A stretch of 64,000 nt of DNA. Origin: Phorcus lineatus (Eukaryota; Mollusca; Gastropoda; Trochida; Trochidae). Location: assembly GCA_921293015.1 (NCBI GenBank), contig OV121091.1, positions 28,566,839 to 28,630,838 of the forward strand, read 5' to 3'. Position 1 is the first letter of the stretch; each line of letters starts with the position of its first letter. Under the pieces are notes generated by a model. That model saw nothing but the letters and a program-made list of their open reading frames with translations, did no database searches and was not told where the DNA came from. This document shows, piece after piece, positions 35,646-46,355 of the stretch. The translations under genes were made by a program, and so were the position numbers.

Positions 35646-38600
35646 CACACAGGAAAATAGGAAACTTGTTCTTCGAAGACCTCAAAATGTTCATTGAATA
35701 ATCTTTTCGATGATTTTATTTGATTTATAATATTTTATTCCATGTCACGACCCAAGGATAAGCTATAGATAAAAGAGTGAATGTATTTGATTTAATCAAG
35801 ACGTTTATATAAGACTATATATTTTGGCCTAATTTGAAAACTCGTGTAAACAGCTAGCAAATAAAACGATTAATAGCTCGCCAATAAACTTCGATAATTC
35901 CGCACCCTTATTTAGAATTTGCTATTGATAGGTTTTTTAGACTATTTTTCCAAAACAGGAATTTTACCATCGATCAAGACACATTCTTGCTTTATTGATA
36001 TTTATCATCCAGAAATTTTTTTATTGCATAAAACCTAACTGTAAGTTTAACTTTCTCAACGACAGATGAAGGCAATTATCTTTTCCTTACTTATGATTAT
36101 CACCTCTTATGAGGTAATGGTGTTTTTGAATATCAGGTACTTCACAAGCTCGAAAAAGCTAAAAAAAATTTTTACTAAAGCCAACATATATCATTAAGGT
36201 GGAATCCACGAACGTCATACCCTTTCCTTAAAATCCTGACACTGTCAGCTTACAGCAGGACAACCATTGCCGGTTCTATCAGCATGGATTTCTTCAGCAC
36301 TAAGGACATCCAGCACTTCACTTCCTTCTCAACTAGATTTAATGCCAAACAGTGAGTGCATCGAACGATCTCGGCCTTAACTGGGTCTTGTTACACACAG
36401 AATGAGCTCTAATGTGAAAGAAAGGCTGAAATATCCAACGGTAATAGGCATGGCTAGAGGACATCGGGTCGAACAAATCGTGACACCAACACCGTATTTA
36501 CATATTGGGTGTTAATGCGCCAAGAGTTACCACGTTGTCACCATCAGACCAATAGACTTAATCAAAGATTTCGCAACTGGCAACGCAAAAGTAAACGTTT
36601 TGTTTATTAATCTCATATTGCGATGTAACCTTTTACTTAAATAACCACGGTATCTCTCAATGAGTAATTTGCCAATAAAGTGATTTTCTCGTTATATTAA
36701 CGAGGGCACTAAATAAAGCGCTGAATTAAACCCAAAACTGGTAACACACAAAGAGCGCCCTCATTATCACCCTGGCGCACAATATAACGAAAAGTTAGCA
36801 TGATTCAAGTCGGTGCGAGTATTTACCCATTATTGCCCATTCGGTCTATTTTGGACACTTGTGTTTTCAATAAACTAGAAGTGGTTTCAAGTAGCCGTGG
36901 TCTCGAGTGTCGGAATCATGGTTAGAAAGATGAAAATTAAATTTCAAAATTTGATTTATTAGAGTGTTTAACCTTTACATCGTCAGGTGAAGTTGACTTT
37001 ACACCAAAATCAACATGATCTATGAGAAAAATGTCATAACGAAAAATAGAAGTGTGTCGTTATGTTTTATATAACTTGTATATAAGAAAAATTACTTATT
37101 ATTGATTTTCTTGAAATAAACTGAAATTGTTTGTGTGAGCATTGCTTTGCAATGTATATTAATATATAAAAAATGAGTTTGAATCTTGTCCTAATAATGG
37201 GACAGTGGGCATGAGAGATTTTGGGTTTTATTGCTATTTTTCAGATACTTTTACTGTAATGGAGTTGATTCAATGCTAAAGGTTGATTTTAACTTTTAAA
37301 AGGTTGATATCATCATATGACTAGTACAATCTTAAAAAGGAATCTGACTCTGATCTCATTTTATTTATAACGATTGCGGCAGGTTACTGTCGGAAAGTGT
37401 GCTTCGTCTTTATGACAAATTCACTAAAGAAATACCTTTAGATTATTACGTGTAGATTATTCATCCAAAGTTAAAATAGAACTGCCCAAACCTTGGGTGA
37501 GTTAATAAAAGTAATATATATTATTATTTCGATAAATTTATATATATATCTTAATATGAATAAACAGAACAAACGAAAATAATCGTTTTTAGTTACATTA
37601 TCTAAAACTCATTAACATTAATTTGGTACTGAAGCAGACGTCAGGGGATGTAATCAAATGTTTTGTTTAGGATGAAATATCAAATTACTAAATCAAGAAA
37701 CACATTTCATCTGTTGAAAAAATATTGAAATGAACACATTGCAAACGAAATTGTTGACCCCTGCTGTTTTGGGGTTTTTAATAGCACAAGTTGGTAATAT
37801 CAACGTCAAATTTAAGTTCTCTTATTATAAGAAATTTTTATCTGAAGGTTCTATCTTCTTCGTTGGATTCATAGAATCATTACAACACGGCACCAACTAT
37901 CTTTGATCGTCAGTTCGTAATCATCTAGGCATAGTTATTAATTTTATTAAAAACAATGGCAAGAAAACCCCATTCAGTGAATCAAATTCAGCTTTGGAAG
38001 CAGTAATGACCCCCTCACTTGGTGCGACTGATAATGAGGAGTCTGTGGTCCAATCAGAACATCGGTAGATGCGAAGTCTCTTTGTATCGATATATACTGG
38101 TTTCACATTAATCCTAGCGAGTGATGATCCTATTCAAAGGCAGGTGCAAATAACAGGAAGCGAGGTCTTGTGATGGTCGTTTGTCAAGCGTTGTTCCAAA
38201 AACAGGTAAAAATATTCAAATTCATTTTGTTAATATTTGGTCATATGATGAATATGAAATGAAGAATTCGTGGCGCCGGAGTTTGGAGGGGAAGCAGGTG
38301 GGTCGACGACGAATTTTTGCGGAATTGATTATTTTCAACTTACAAAGTACAAAATCTATTAAGTGGTGCAACGTCTTCAGGGTTCATCTTTAGCGATATA
38401 AGTTCACGAAGTTCGCAACAACATCCATTTTGAAATGAATTTTTTAGCTGAACAATTATAAAGGATGATATGCAACTACTAAATAATTTTGTGTGCATCA
38501 AAGTGAAATGCGCTCACTCAGGAACGAACGAAGAAATTGTAGTGAGAGAATATCATTATATTTTTTATAGAGTTTGTAGCGAAATACTGCAGATCGACTG

Positions 38601-40063
38601 TCTCATTAAAAAAGCATTTCGTGACTACAAACTTTGGCATTTAGATTGCATCCTACCATTTGCTTTATATCAAGTATCAAATTAATCATTTTCAATAATT
38701 TTTCAACTATTCAAATGTTCATTGATAAAAATTGATTATTTTCACATTCCGAGGAAAAACCTCAATTATTTTAAAGTACATTGAATGAAAGAATGAATGA
38801 ATTATTTGGTCTAATTGTGTCAAACGCAACAACTATGTCGCGGTAGACATTATAGATTTAACAAGTTTAGTGATCAAAAACAGGACTCGATAATTACGAG
38901 ATGAAATGTTCACATAACAAGTAAAAGGTAAATAAAAGGCTAATACGTTTATCTAACCTTAATAACTACATCATTTGTGATGTTAACATATTTTCCTTTA
39001 TGGAAACATGTTTGCAGAGTCAAAGTCGTTCTGTTTAACAGGGGGGGGTACAGAATTTTCGTTTGGGAGAGGTGCACCCTACGGGTGTTACAAGTAAACC
39101 TATTGAATGATTACTTTTGATCAAGGATGTATGTCCACAAGAAAATAACTTTTACATGTATATATAGTTTTAATTACAGGTCCTACCATTTTCCTGTATA
39201 TTTTACCATGTATGAGAAAATTAATACTTCCTTTGTCACTTACAATGTTTGGAACTCTCTTGGGCGGGGTAAAACTGGATTCAGATGCCTAGAATAGGTA
39301 ACTGCTGTTAAAAGAAAATTAAATCAACTGTTGAATCAGTTATTACTTTTATATGTCGTTTATAAGATATATATATATATGATCAAACAACCCTCTCCCC
39401 CTTCCCACATCCCCCGAAATTGCAATTTATAGATAGATGTTGTTAAATGATCAAGTTAAGTATGGATGTCTTGGTAAGGCAAATTTAAAGACAAAGTTAA
39501 ATGTGTAAAAGAGTACTAGAACTAATGTCAAACATGAATCTATATGGAAGGAATGATGTTGACGTGCATGCCAAAGATTTTTGGAGATAAAGTATATAGC
39601 ACTCTATAGATACTTACCTTTAACATGATAGCTTATATGATAAAGCCTTTAATGGACATTCATTCCTTTATCTTATGAACAGGCTTGATGCATTTAATTG
39701 TATCATTTTCTTCCAAATACATCACTTTTCCCAAAAAAATCTAAATATGTTCAAAGTTTTTAATGAAACACCTTTATGTACTCAGCATCTTCATACAAAG
39801 ATTAATCAAAATCAGATTATTAGTTAATTGAAGTGAAGTACAAAAGAATGTACACATCCCCGGAATTTGGTTATCAAAGTAAACAGGACAAACTTTTGAG
39901 CACATAAAATGTTTACTATTATTGGTGAACCATTTTCAAACAGTGCAAGCATATGTGGAGTGTTTTGTTCAACACATCATTTCTCCATATCTATTTGTGT
40001 CCACTTGGGGTATATATTTTTTAATTTACATGGACAGATCAGCGATATTACATTGTATAATTT
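35646..40063. other. Long gene-poor stretch
   Basis: AT-rich DNA. Isolated points: a short plus frame from ATG 36066 starting MKAIIFSLLMIITSYE (signal-peptide-like) followed directly by GTAATG; a GAATGAAAGAATGAATGAAT tail near 38784-38803, like the 3' tail of the retroelement at 18.6 kb; a G8 run at 39043; and a short (TA)n at 39367. No gene can be supported. Confidence 0.4.
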
Positions 40064-40660
40064 TCATAAATAGTGTAAATAGTATCGGATGAGACCCTCA
40101 TAACAGTCAATACAAGCATAGACACGTCTTCTCATGGAAAAGGTAAGACGTCAGATGACGTCATTCGGAATACGTTACCACTTTTCTTGTGTTACTCTTT
40201 CGAGCTGTCGTATGGTGACTGGTTCCCGTGGGCGACGTCTCAGTCGTCTTCCCAAATGGGCCCATAGGTTCTCAATCGGTAATAAGTCAGGTGAGCGTGA
40301 TGTCCAAGTCAAAACCTGGATGTTTTGTCGGTTTAGGAAGTCCATGGACGAGGCGATGTTCGCGGGTCAAGGACATTCTGTGGAACGGTTGATATGCCCG
40401 AATACCGGCAGCTCAAAGACGTCTCATGACAGTGTTCCCGCAGATATGGTACCCTAACGCCGTTGATGCCGTTGACGTCATGGTGACGAATCTGTTGCGC
40501 AGATGTGGTGTGCACATGTAGTGGTCTTCTGCGGGAGTTGTAACCATCGGTCTCCCGCCTCTAGGATGGTCAGATGTCTGGCCAGTCATGTTAGGGGATG
40601 AATGAGTCGAATGACTGTTCAATCAGGCTGTTCGAAACCCTCTTTCGACATTCCGATAAT
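40064..40660 (-). pseudogene. Tc1-like transposase with its catalytic core deleted
   Basis: The minus strand (entered near 40660) reads the Tc1 second HTH region in shifting frames: DHPRGGRPMVTTPAEDHY and HLRNRFVTMTSTASTA, then a stop. It continues as IRAYQPFHRMSLTRE and passes straight into the C-terminal part DFLNRQNIQVLTWTSRSPD, LLPIENLWAHLGRRLRRR and RLTFSMRRRVYACIDCYEGL, ending at TGA 40064-40066. Roughly the first two catalytic acidic residues and the sequence between them are missing. The final PIE glutamate is present. Stops and frameshifts make it non-functional. Its GC content is well above its surroundings. Confidence 0.88.
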
Positions 40661-41329
40661 TTTTTTCTCGCTCTGTTGCTCTTCAACGTGGCATTTTTCT
40701 GCTTTTTCTGTAACACGAGAAATGAATGATCGAATTCATCACTTTTTTTCTCTTAGCGTCTTCATTTGCAAATGAAAAAAAATCGCGATTTCATAAAAAA
40801 TCCCTTTCCGTTATGATATGCCCCAGTTGCGTGTGGGCGATATGTTTTCATGTTTTCCATTCGTTAAAGTTGGATAAAACATTTTTTTAAATCTATTTTG
40901 TCAAAAATAATACCAGAATACGAAAATCTTTTGGTGTGTACTTTCTTTTGTACTTCAGTTTAGTAATGAAGGGGAGAGAACTTGTAAAAACTTTGTTACA
41001 GCGAAAATCACAAAATTTTACAGAACTATTGTAAAAAAAAAAATTATCAGGACTTACCTTAGTGTCATAATGAATCTTCGATATGATTACAATCAGATGA
41101 TTCGTTAAGAAATTATAAGCCGGGCCGAATTTGAAACAATTTTTTACAAATTCATCACTTTTTCCCAAAAATTCCGCCCAAAATTAAAGATATTGTCAAA
41201 CCTAATAATCATGACACATCATCACATATTTCCATGACAAATTTGAATAGACGTGGTTGATTAGTTATGAGTCAGACACAATGTGTAACGGACGGACGGT
41301 GCCCATTTTAATTTTGTTGAAACAAACAG
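40661..41329. other. Gene-free stretch
   Basis: AT-rich sequence that may include the flank of the Tc1-like remnant. No clear terminal repeat found. Confidence 0.4.
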
Positions 41330-42945
41330 ATCCATTGGCTCTGTAGCTTATCAGGATAACTGTCACTGTCACAGGTTCACCATTTGAGCTGCCATAGGTT
41401 TCCATGTCCATTTATTATAATCCTCATCATTCTCTGACCACAAAAATTAAGCTTAATAGGCCCTGTAATTTCGAAATTTGTTTTTGAGGCGTGGCCCCTG
41501 TGGCCCTTATGTAGTAGTTACTTCATCCATAAACGAGAGGTGGATCCAGTTACATCACGCCTGATCGCTGTTTGATTGACAGCTGAATTCGTCGAGGACG
41601 GTAGTCCGAGACGCAAATTCAGCTGTCAATCAAACAGCGATCAGGTGTGGTGTAACTAGATCCATCTCGAGTGATTGGATGAAGTAACTGCTTTGTACCA
41701 CGCCCACATTGCACGTTGTCAAAATCTGAACGAGATCTGCGCGGGATATTTGAATTTGTAATCATTCAGTTTCACACCGCCACAATGTCGAGTCACGAGT
41801 GGGATGACATGATTGACGACGCCTCACAAATAATGAAAAATGGATTATCTTTGATAGTTCAATTTGTTTGAATGTGTATGGTGCTCGTTGCCATTAAAAC
41901 TTGAATTACTTGTCATTTTTTTAGAAAATTTACATCCTTTCAACTAATTTCTTAAGGGCGTGAACAAAAGGCGTGGCTTGCTAAACCTGCAGCGAGCCAA
42001 TGAGATATCTACCTTCAATGGTTACTTCAGGCCGTGGTGTAACTATTAGATACACCACGGCCGACATCAAAGGGACCGACGCGTGGGCATGGTACAACAG
42101 TAGTTACACGGTCACCAAATTTATAACTAGAATTCACACGAGCTAAGATTTCAGATTTCTAGGCCTCTTGCTTCTGGAGAAGAAGATGTATACACTGTAT
42201 TAGGGTGTGGCCCCTTTTGGTCTGTACACAGTTTCATCAAATTTATGAATTATAATTCCAATCACCTTAGGATTCTTTTTACATGCTTTTAGCTCTCTAT
42301 GCCTTTTCTTTTCGAAGAAAAGAAAAGAAATTTTTTTTAGAGCGTTGCCTCTGTAGCCCTTATCAGGGTCCATAGAGCTGCCAAACTAATGATACCAATC
42401 AGGTTAGGAGTTTGTACACAAGGTTTCGGATTTTCTAGGCCTCTTGCTTTGAAGAAGAAGTGTGCGACCCCTGTAGCCCTGATTAATGTTACAGGGTCGC
42501 CAATCTATAAATTAGAATTCAATTCAGTTAAGCCTTTGGTGCACATGGTTTAGGTTTTCTACGCCTCTTGCTTCAGGAGGAGGTTAATAGGTGTATAAGA
42601 TGGGGCCCCTGTGGCTCTTTTGAGCGGTCACATGGTCACCAAATCAATAAATTAGAATTCCCATCGTACGGATCGAGATTTCCGTTTTCTAGACCTATTG
42701 CTTCTTGAGAAGAAGATGAAAATAGGTAATTAGGGTATGGCTACCGTGGCTCTTACAAGAGTCCCAGGGTCACCACATCAATAAATTAAACATCCCATTA
42801 GTCAAGGAGTCTGTACACAAGATTTCAGATTTCTTAAGTAAATGGTTCATAAGAGAATGAAATACTGAAAAAGTGACAGACGGATGGACAGACGTCGGGC
42901 GCTTTGCAATTAGCCCATCAGGTCTCTCATGCTAGATGATCCAAA
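41330..42945. repeat. Tandem repeat block, about 125-140 bp unit, at least five copies
   Basis: Recurring order in each unit: GTACACAAGRTTTC, TTTTCTAGGCCTCTTGCTTC, GARGAAGAAG, GGCCCCTGTGGCTCTT, CAGGGTCACCAAATC and AATAAATTAGAATTCCCAT. Clear units start near 42110, 42370, 42500, 42640 and 42780. After the last unit come GACAGACGGATGGACAGACG and GTTAGGTGAGCTAAAAATAA. A diverged block of the same family lies at 9380-9815. Elements with short core repeats of this kind (for example the pearl/Helitron-like elements of bivalves) are known; the link here is inference. Confidence 0.75.
41522..42098. mobile_element. 577 bp insertion inside the tandem repeat, 9 bp target duplication
   Basis: Flanked by AGTAGTTAC at 41513-41521 and 42099-42107. 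Deleting the block and one 9-mer restores a normal repeat unit (GTGGCCCTTATGT...ACGGTCACCAAAT). Inside, 41522-41682 is a large hairpin (arms with CTGATCGCTGTTTGATTGAC and its complement), and 42030-42064 is a perfect GGCCGTGGTGTAACTA-type palindrome. The interior sequence at 41684 (GTAACTGCTTTGTACCACGC) is inverted at the right end. It is more GC-rich than the window and non-coding. Confidence 0.8.
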
Positions 42946-42964
42946 AACATGTTAGGTGAGCTAA

Positions 42965-44196
42965 AAATAAAAGGTAGTATTACGCAATGTTCTCCATATG
43001 ATTGAACTTATTTTACATATACATGGATGAGATAATCTTTGGAACTTGTCAGTCAATCGTGATAAAACTAATATTGTCATATATAAAAGAGGGGGACCCG
43101 TTGCATCGAAGGAAAAATGGTTTTTCAAAGGTAAATCCATTAACATAGCCATCAATATAAGTATCTTGGTGTGTTATTGTCACATACGCTGAATATGAAA
43201 CACTGTTTTAATGAGTTGTGTCTTAAAACAAAGAAGGCTTTAATTTCGGTTTTATCTATTTCACATCATTGTGGAGTCTTATCTCCTGATGTATTTTTAA
43301 AACTTATTGATGCCCAAATACAGCCAATTTTGCAATATGGGTCAGAGGTGTGGGTTTTCGACGGTTTGACTGTCTAGAGAGACTTCATTTGATGGCTTGT
43401 AAAATGTTCTTAGGTGTGGCAACAACCACTCCAAATTGCATGGTTTACGGCGAGTGCGGGAGATACCCCCTCTATATAAATTAACAAAATAGATGTTTAA
43501 AATATTGGCTTAAAATACTCAAAATGCACGGAGAACGCCTGACAAAAGTTGCATATAATACGATGGTCCATCTCGATAATATGGGTAAGGTATCTTGGGC
43601 ATCAAATATTAGACATAAATATGTTTTACCTAGAATGGCATTCAACACTAGAAACAAGCTCTCGTTATGACCTGTATAAATTGTTCAAGACATTACTGCA
43701 ACCAGAGCGTTATTTAACCCTTCTTACATTTAAAAGTACTACAATCTTATTCACTCGATACAGACTAGGCTTGATAGATTTAATGACGAACAAGGGAAGA
43801 AAAATGTCCATTATTAAAAGCGAACGTATATGCCAACTGTGTAACTCTGCAATTGAGTATGATGGTCACTTCACATTTGTCTGTCCATGTTATGAAGATA
43901 TACGAAGAAGATTTATTTCAGATAATGTATTATCAAAACCACCATTGACAGCATTTATATCAATTGTGACATCTAAAGATACTTCAACTTTTATAAATCT
44001 AGCTATGTACGTTAAGTATGCTCAAAAGCGCCGTGATGAAATGTTGAAATGTAGTTCTATATCAAACTAATTTGTATTGCATATTATGTAATTAATACTA
44101 ATATGAATATTATAAAAATTTAACTCTCCTGTATATAGGCCGGAGGCCTCGAATGCAATAAACGTTATCTGTCTTTCTGTCTGTCTGTCTGTCTGA
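42965..44196 (+). mobile_element. 5'-truncated non-LTR retrotransposon
   Basis: Only the end of the reverse transcriptase and the C-terminal region remain, broken by frameshifts. NLSVNRDKTNIVIYKRGG is near 43034-43090, then a YKYLGVLLSHTLN-like stretch, DAQIQPILQYGSEVWVF near 43309-43360, and after a break SERICQLCNSAIEYDGHFTF with CPCYEDIRRRF (zinc-knuckle-like Cys/His motif) to TAA at 44068-44070. The 3' end carries ATAAACGTTATCTG and a (TCTG)n tail at 44167-44195. The architecture is typical of CR1/L2-like or related LINEs. The clade is not certain. Confidence 0.85.
43549..44070 (+). pseudogene. C-terminal frame of the non-LTR retrotransposon ORF2
   Basis: A 173-codon open frame continuing the retrotransposon polyprotein past a disrupted segment at 43380-43548. 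It holds the CQLC...H...C motif typical of the C-terminal region of LINE ORF2 proteins. The apparent start is not genuine, because the upstream part of the protein lies in other frames. Confidence 0.8.
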
Positions 44197-44738
44197 GTAT
44201 GAGAATATACACTTCAATTCGAAAAACAACAAGTGTCACATTTGCACAGGTGTACTTTCACGAGTCTTCTAAACTGACAAATCTGTTTCGTCACAGGGGG
44301 TAACTGAAGTTGGAAGTGTCCAAAGAAGCAGGTCGTTTTTTTGTTTGCAATTGGTTCAAATGAAATAGCAATCGTGCTTAGGTGTGCCCTTCTAAGTTAA
44401 CGATTTTAACATGAATTGTTTTAAAACACAAACAAGACACTCAATTCGTAGATCTTGTATGAGACTTATATTTTTATTTTTCGTTTGGCAACGGACCCCC
44501 TGAACCCCCCATCCCCCCCCCCCCCCCCCCCCCCTCCCTTGGACCCGCCACTGATAGATATATTTATGTTTCAGAAAATGGAAAGATGATACATGAATGT
44601 AGCGTTTGACGTCATCTTCAGAAGCGGAAGTCCCTGTCAGTAATGGATCATTTCCAGGAATGGTTGGGACAAATGCAATCTGATCAGAAGGCTTTATTTC
44701 AATAGATAATTGAATTCATTTAAAAGTTTGTTGACGCA
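44197..44738. other. Upstream region of the GPCR-like gene
   Basis: Contains a poly-C tract at about 44512-44534 next to CCTTGGACCCGCCACTG; its complement, CAGTGGCGGGTCCAAGG, resembles hAT-type element ends. A perfect CRE palindrome TGACGTCA lies at 44607-44614, about 125 bp 5' of the start codon. No TATA box that I would defend. Confidence 0.4.
44607..44614. promoter_or_regulatory. CRE-like palindrome TGACGTCA
   Basis: Perfect consensus for CREB/ATF dimers, 125 bp upstream of the GPCR-like start codon. An 8 bp match is expected by chance about once per 65 kb in random DNA of even composition, so function is only suggested by position. Confidence 0.3.
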
Positions 44739-45674
44739 ATGAAAACTGAAAACGATGTGCCTGTGTTCCCACTTTTATCTGGCATATTGCTACAAGGAGT
44801 CAATGTCTGGGGCATCATTGGAAATATTCTGATAATCAAGATCGTTACGAAGACTCCAGGTCTAAAAGGTTTCACTGGCGCATTGCTGATAAACCACGCC
44901 ATAGGTGACATTATCTCTGAAATCTTTAACATATCTGTGTACATTGATTTTCTCGTTCACGGGGGAAACTTCAACCTAAAGATCTTTCTCCGACTTGGTA
45001 TATTTTCTGCAAGCGGAGTGGTCGCCCATACCCTGAGCGCTCTCTCTATCAGTCTATATTTCGCTATTCTCCGCCCTCATAACTTCAAGAACTTTGTCAC
45101 TTCGACCCAAGTAAACATCATCCTCTGCCTGTCTTGGTTGATTAATATAGCTATTGTAAGCCTTTACTTGTCAGTGCCAGACATTTATGTGATGGAACCA
45201 ACAGGCGATATAGTCATGGACGTCACTCTTGAGAACGGTTGGTTCCCAGCTCTCCTCATAACCAACATGATAATGTTCCCGTTTTGCTCAGCACTAACCT
45301 GCTTCATCCGCATCATAAAGTTTACACGACTCCCATCGATTGCTACAGTTGGCGCTAAATACGTCAGGAAGATGAAGCTGGCGCAGACGATTCAGATTAC
45401 CACCATGGTGTTCCTGTTGACCTACATTCCTATTATCGTCGTCATGTCTCTGGGTGTGCAGACGAGAGGGGCCCGGGCTACTGCAGCTATTGTCAACTAC
45501 TCTTACCACGCCTGCAAACCCTTTATCTACCTCAAATGCTACCAACCCTTCCGGAAAACTTGCAGAGAAATGTGTTGCTTGACCAACCGTGTAGAGCCGA
45601 ACATGAGACTTGAGATAAAACCTGCTAGTAAACAAAATATCTCTTCTCTCCGACTTGGCGAAACCAATCTTTGA
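44739..45674 (+). CDS. Atypical rhodopsin-class GPCR-like receptor, intronless
   Basis: 311 residues in one exon. The ATG at 44739 is the first in frame after a TAA 18 nt upstream. Seven hydrophobic segments fit residues about 15-37, 46-69, 84-108, 124-146, 169-193, 214-240 and 245-266. Class A landmarks are kept at N29 (TM1 GN), D57 (TM2), W133 (TM4), P181 (TM5) and P231 (TM6). Lost or changed: DRY is S105-L106-Y107, though the following AILRP is kept; CWxP is TYIP; NPxxY is KPFIY. There is no Cys at the TM3 start or in extracellular loop 2. The N terminus is short, with no signal peptide. Helix 8 is basic with Cys 275, 279 and 280, possible palmitoylation sites. Ligand unknown. The frame is intact, so it looks under constraint rather than a pseudogene. 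Confidence 0.88.
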   Translation: MKTENDVPVFPLLSGILLQGVNVWGIIGNILIIKIVTKTPGLKGFTGALLINHAIGDIISEIFNISVYIDFLVHGGNFNLKIFLRLGIFSASGVVAHTLSALSISLYFAILRPHNFKNFVTSTQVNIILCLSWLINIAIVSLYLSVPDIYVMEPTGDIVMDVTLENGWFPALLITNMIMFPFCSALTCFIRIIKFTRLPSIATVGAKYVRKMKLAQTIQITTMVFLLTYIPIIVVMSLGVQTRGARATAAIVNYSYHACKPFIYLKCYQPFRKTCREMCCLTNRVEPNMRLEIKPASKQNISSLRLGETNL

Positions 45675-46160
45675 TAAGTCCATAGCTGATAAACAGCCAA
45701 GCAGTCTAGCAATTATATTTTATTATCAATACTAATTTAAATGATATAAGATAATAATTTGACATCAGATACACTCAGGCTGGACTATTTCCAACCGAAT
45801 CCTTTTCTTCGGGAATTATCAACTTAATAACGATGACTAGATTCTAGTATCGAAGTCTCTGCCCAATTCATGGCCTGAGTCCCTAGTTAGCTGCTGTCTT
45901 CGTATACACGATTCTATTCGCGCCGCCGTCTTGGTGTCACGTGACCGCCCGGCATTAAGGTGCTGAAGAAAACGTCAAGCCGCCTGACGTAAGTGATAAT
46001 CGTTAAATATACGCAGTAGAATATATATCATTTTCAAACGCTGAAATCCTGGCAATAGCTTGAAACATATTTTAATGTTTCCACTTGCAAATGAGGGAAT
46101 TCAGGAAGAATTTAACTTAATACTCTAACGGTAGCCTACCTGTGAATTTACGAAAAAACA
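45675..46160. other. Intergenic stretch with a small CpG-rich patch
   Basis: About 45895-45990 is GC/CpG-rich (TATTCGCGCCGCCGTC), contains GTCACGTGAC at 45936-45945, and runs into a strong donor-like GTAAGT at 45989. It could be a promoter with a non-coding first exon on the plus strand, but no partner exon is found in the window. Confidence 0.35.
45936..45945. promoter_or_regulatory. Palindromic E-box GTCACGTGAC in CpG-rich patch
   Basis: A perfect 10 bp palindrome matching the core of bHLH-ZIP sites (USF, and the MiT/TFE CLEAR consensus in vertebrates). It sits 44 bp before a GTAAGT donor-like site in an unusually CpG-rich 95 bp. Role inferred only. Confidence 0.35.
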
Positions 46161-46168
46161 CCTATGAG

Positions 46169-46347
46169 CATTCTCTCCCAACAGAGACAGCACCGTCATA
46201 AATTTCTTTAGAACCGAGGTTGTATAGAAATTTATGACGCAATCTAGTTAAAACTAGATGTATTGATCCGGACTTCGGGACGTATTATATTACAGCTAGT
46301 TTTAACTAGATTGTTTATGACGGAACTATCTCTGGTGGGAGAGAATG
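46169..46347. mobile_element. CATTCTCTCCC-ended MITE, copy B (179 bp)
   Basis: Ends CATTCTCTCCCAACAGAGAC and ...GGTGGGAGAGAATG, flanked by the direct 8-mer CCTATGAG (46161-46168 and 46348-46355). Inside, AATCTAGTTAAAACTAGATG and AGCTAGTTTTAACTAGATT form a nested palindrome. The ends are the same as in copy A at 5030-5108. Confidence 0.85.
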
Positions 46348-46355
46348 CCTATGAG

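Noticed and set aside
37921-38106. 61-codon minus frame
   Set aside because: No ortholog pattern, splice sites or neighbours that support it.
44512-44534. Poly-C tract as a functional element
   Set aside because: A homopolymer of this length is prone to assembly error. Noted only as part of a possible hAT-like remnant.
45294-45683. 129-codon minus frame over the GPCR
   Set aside because: Shadow of the receptor coding sequence with no features of its own.
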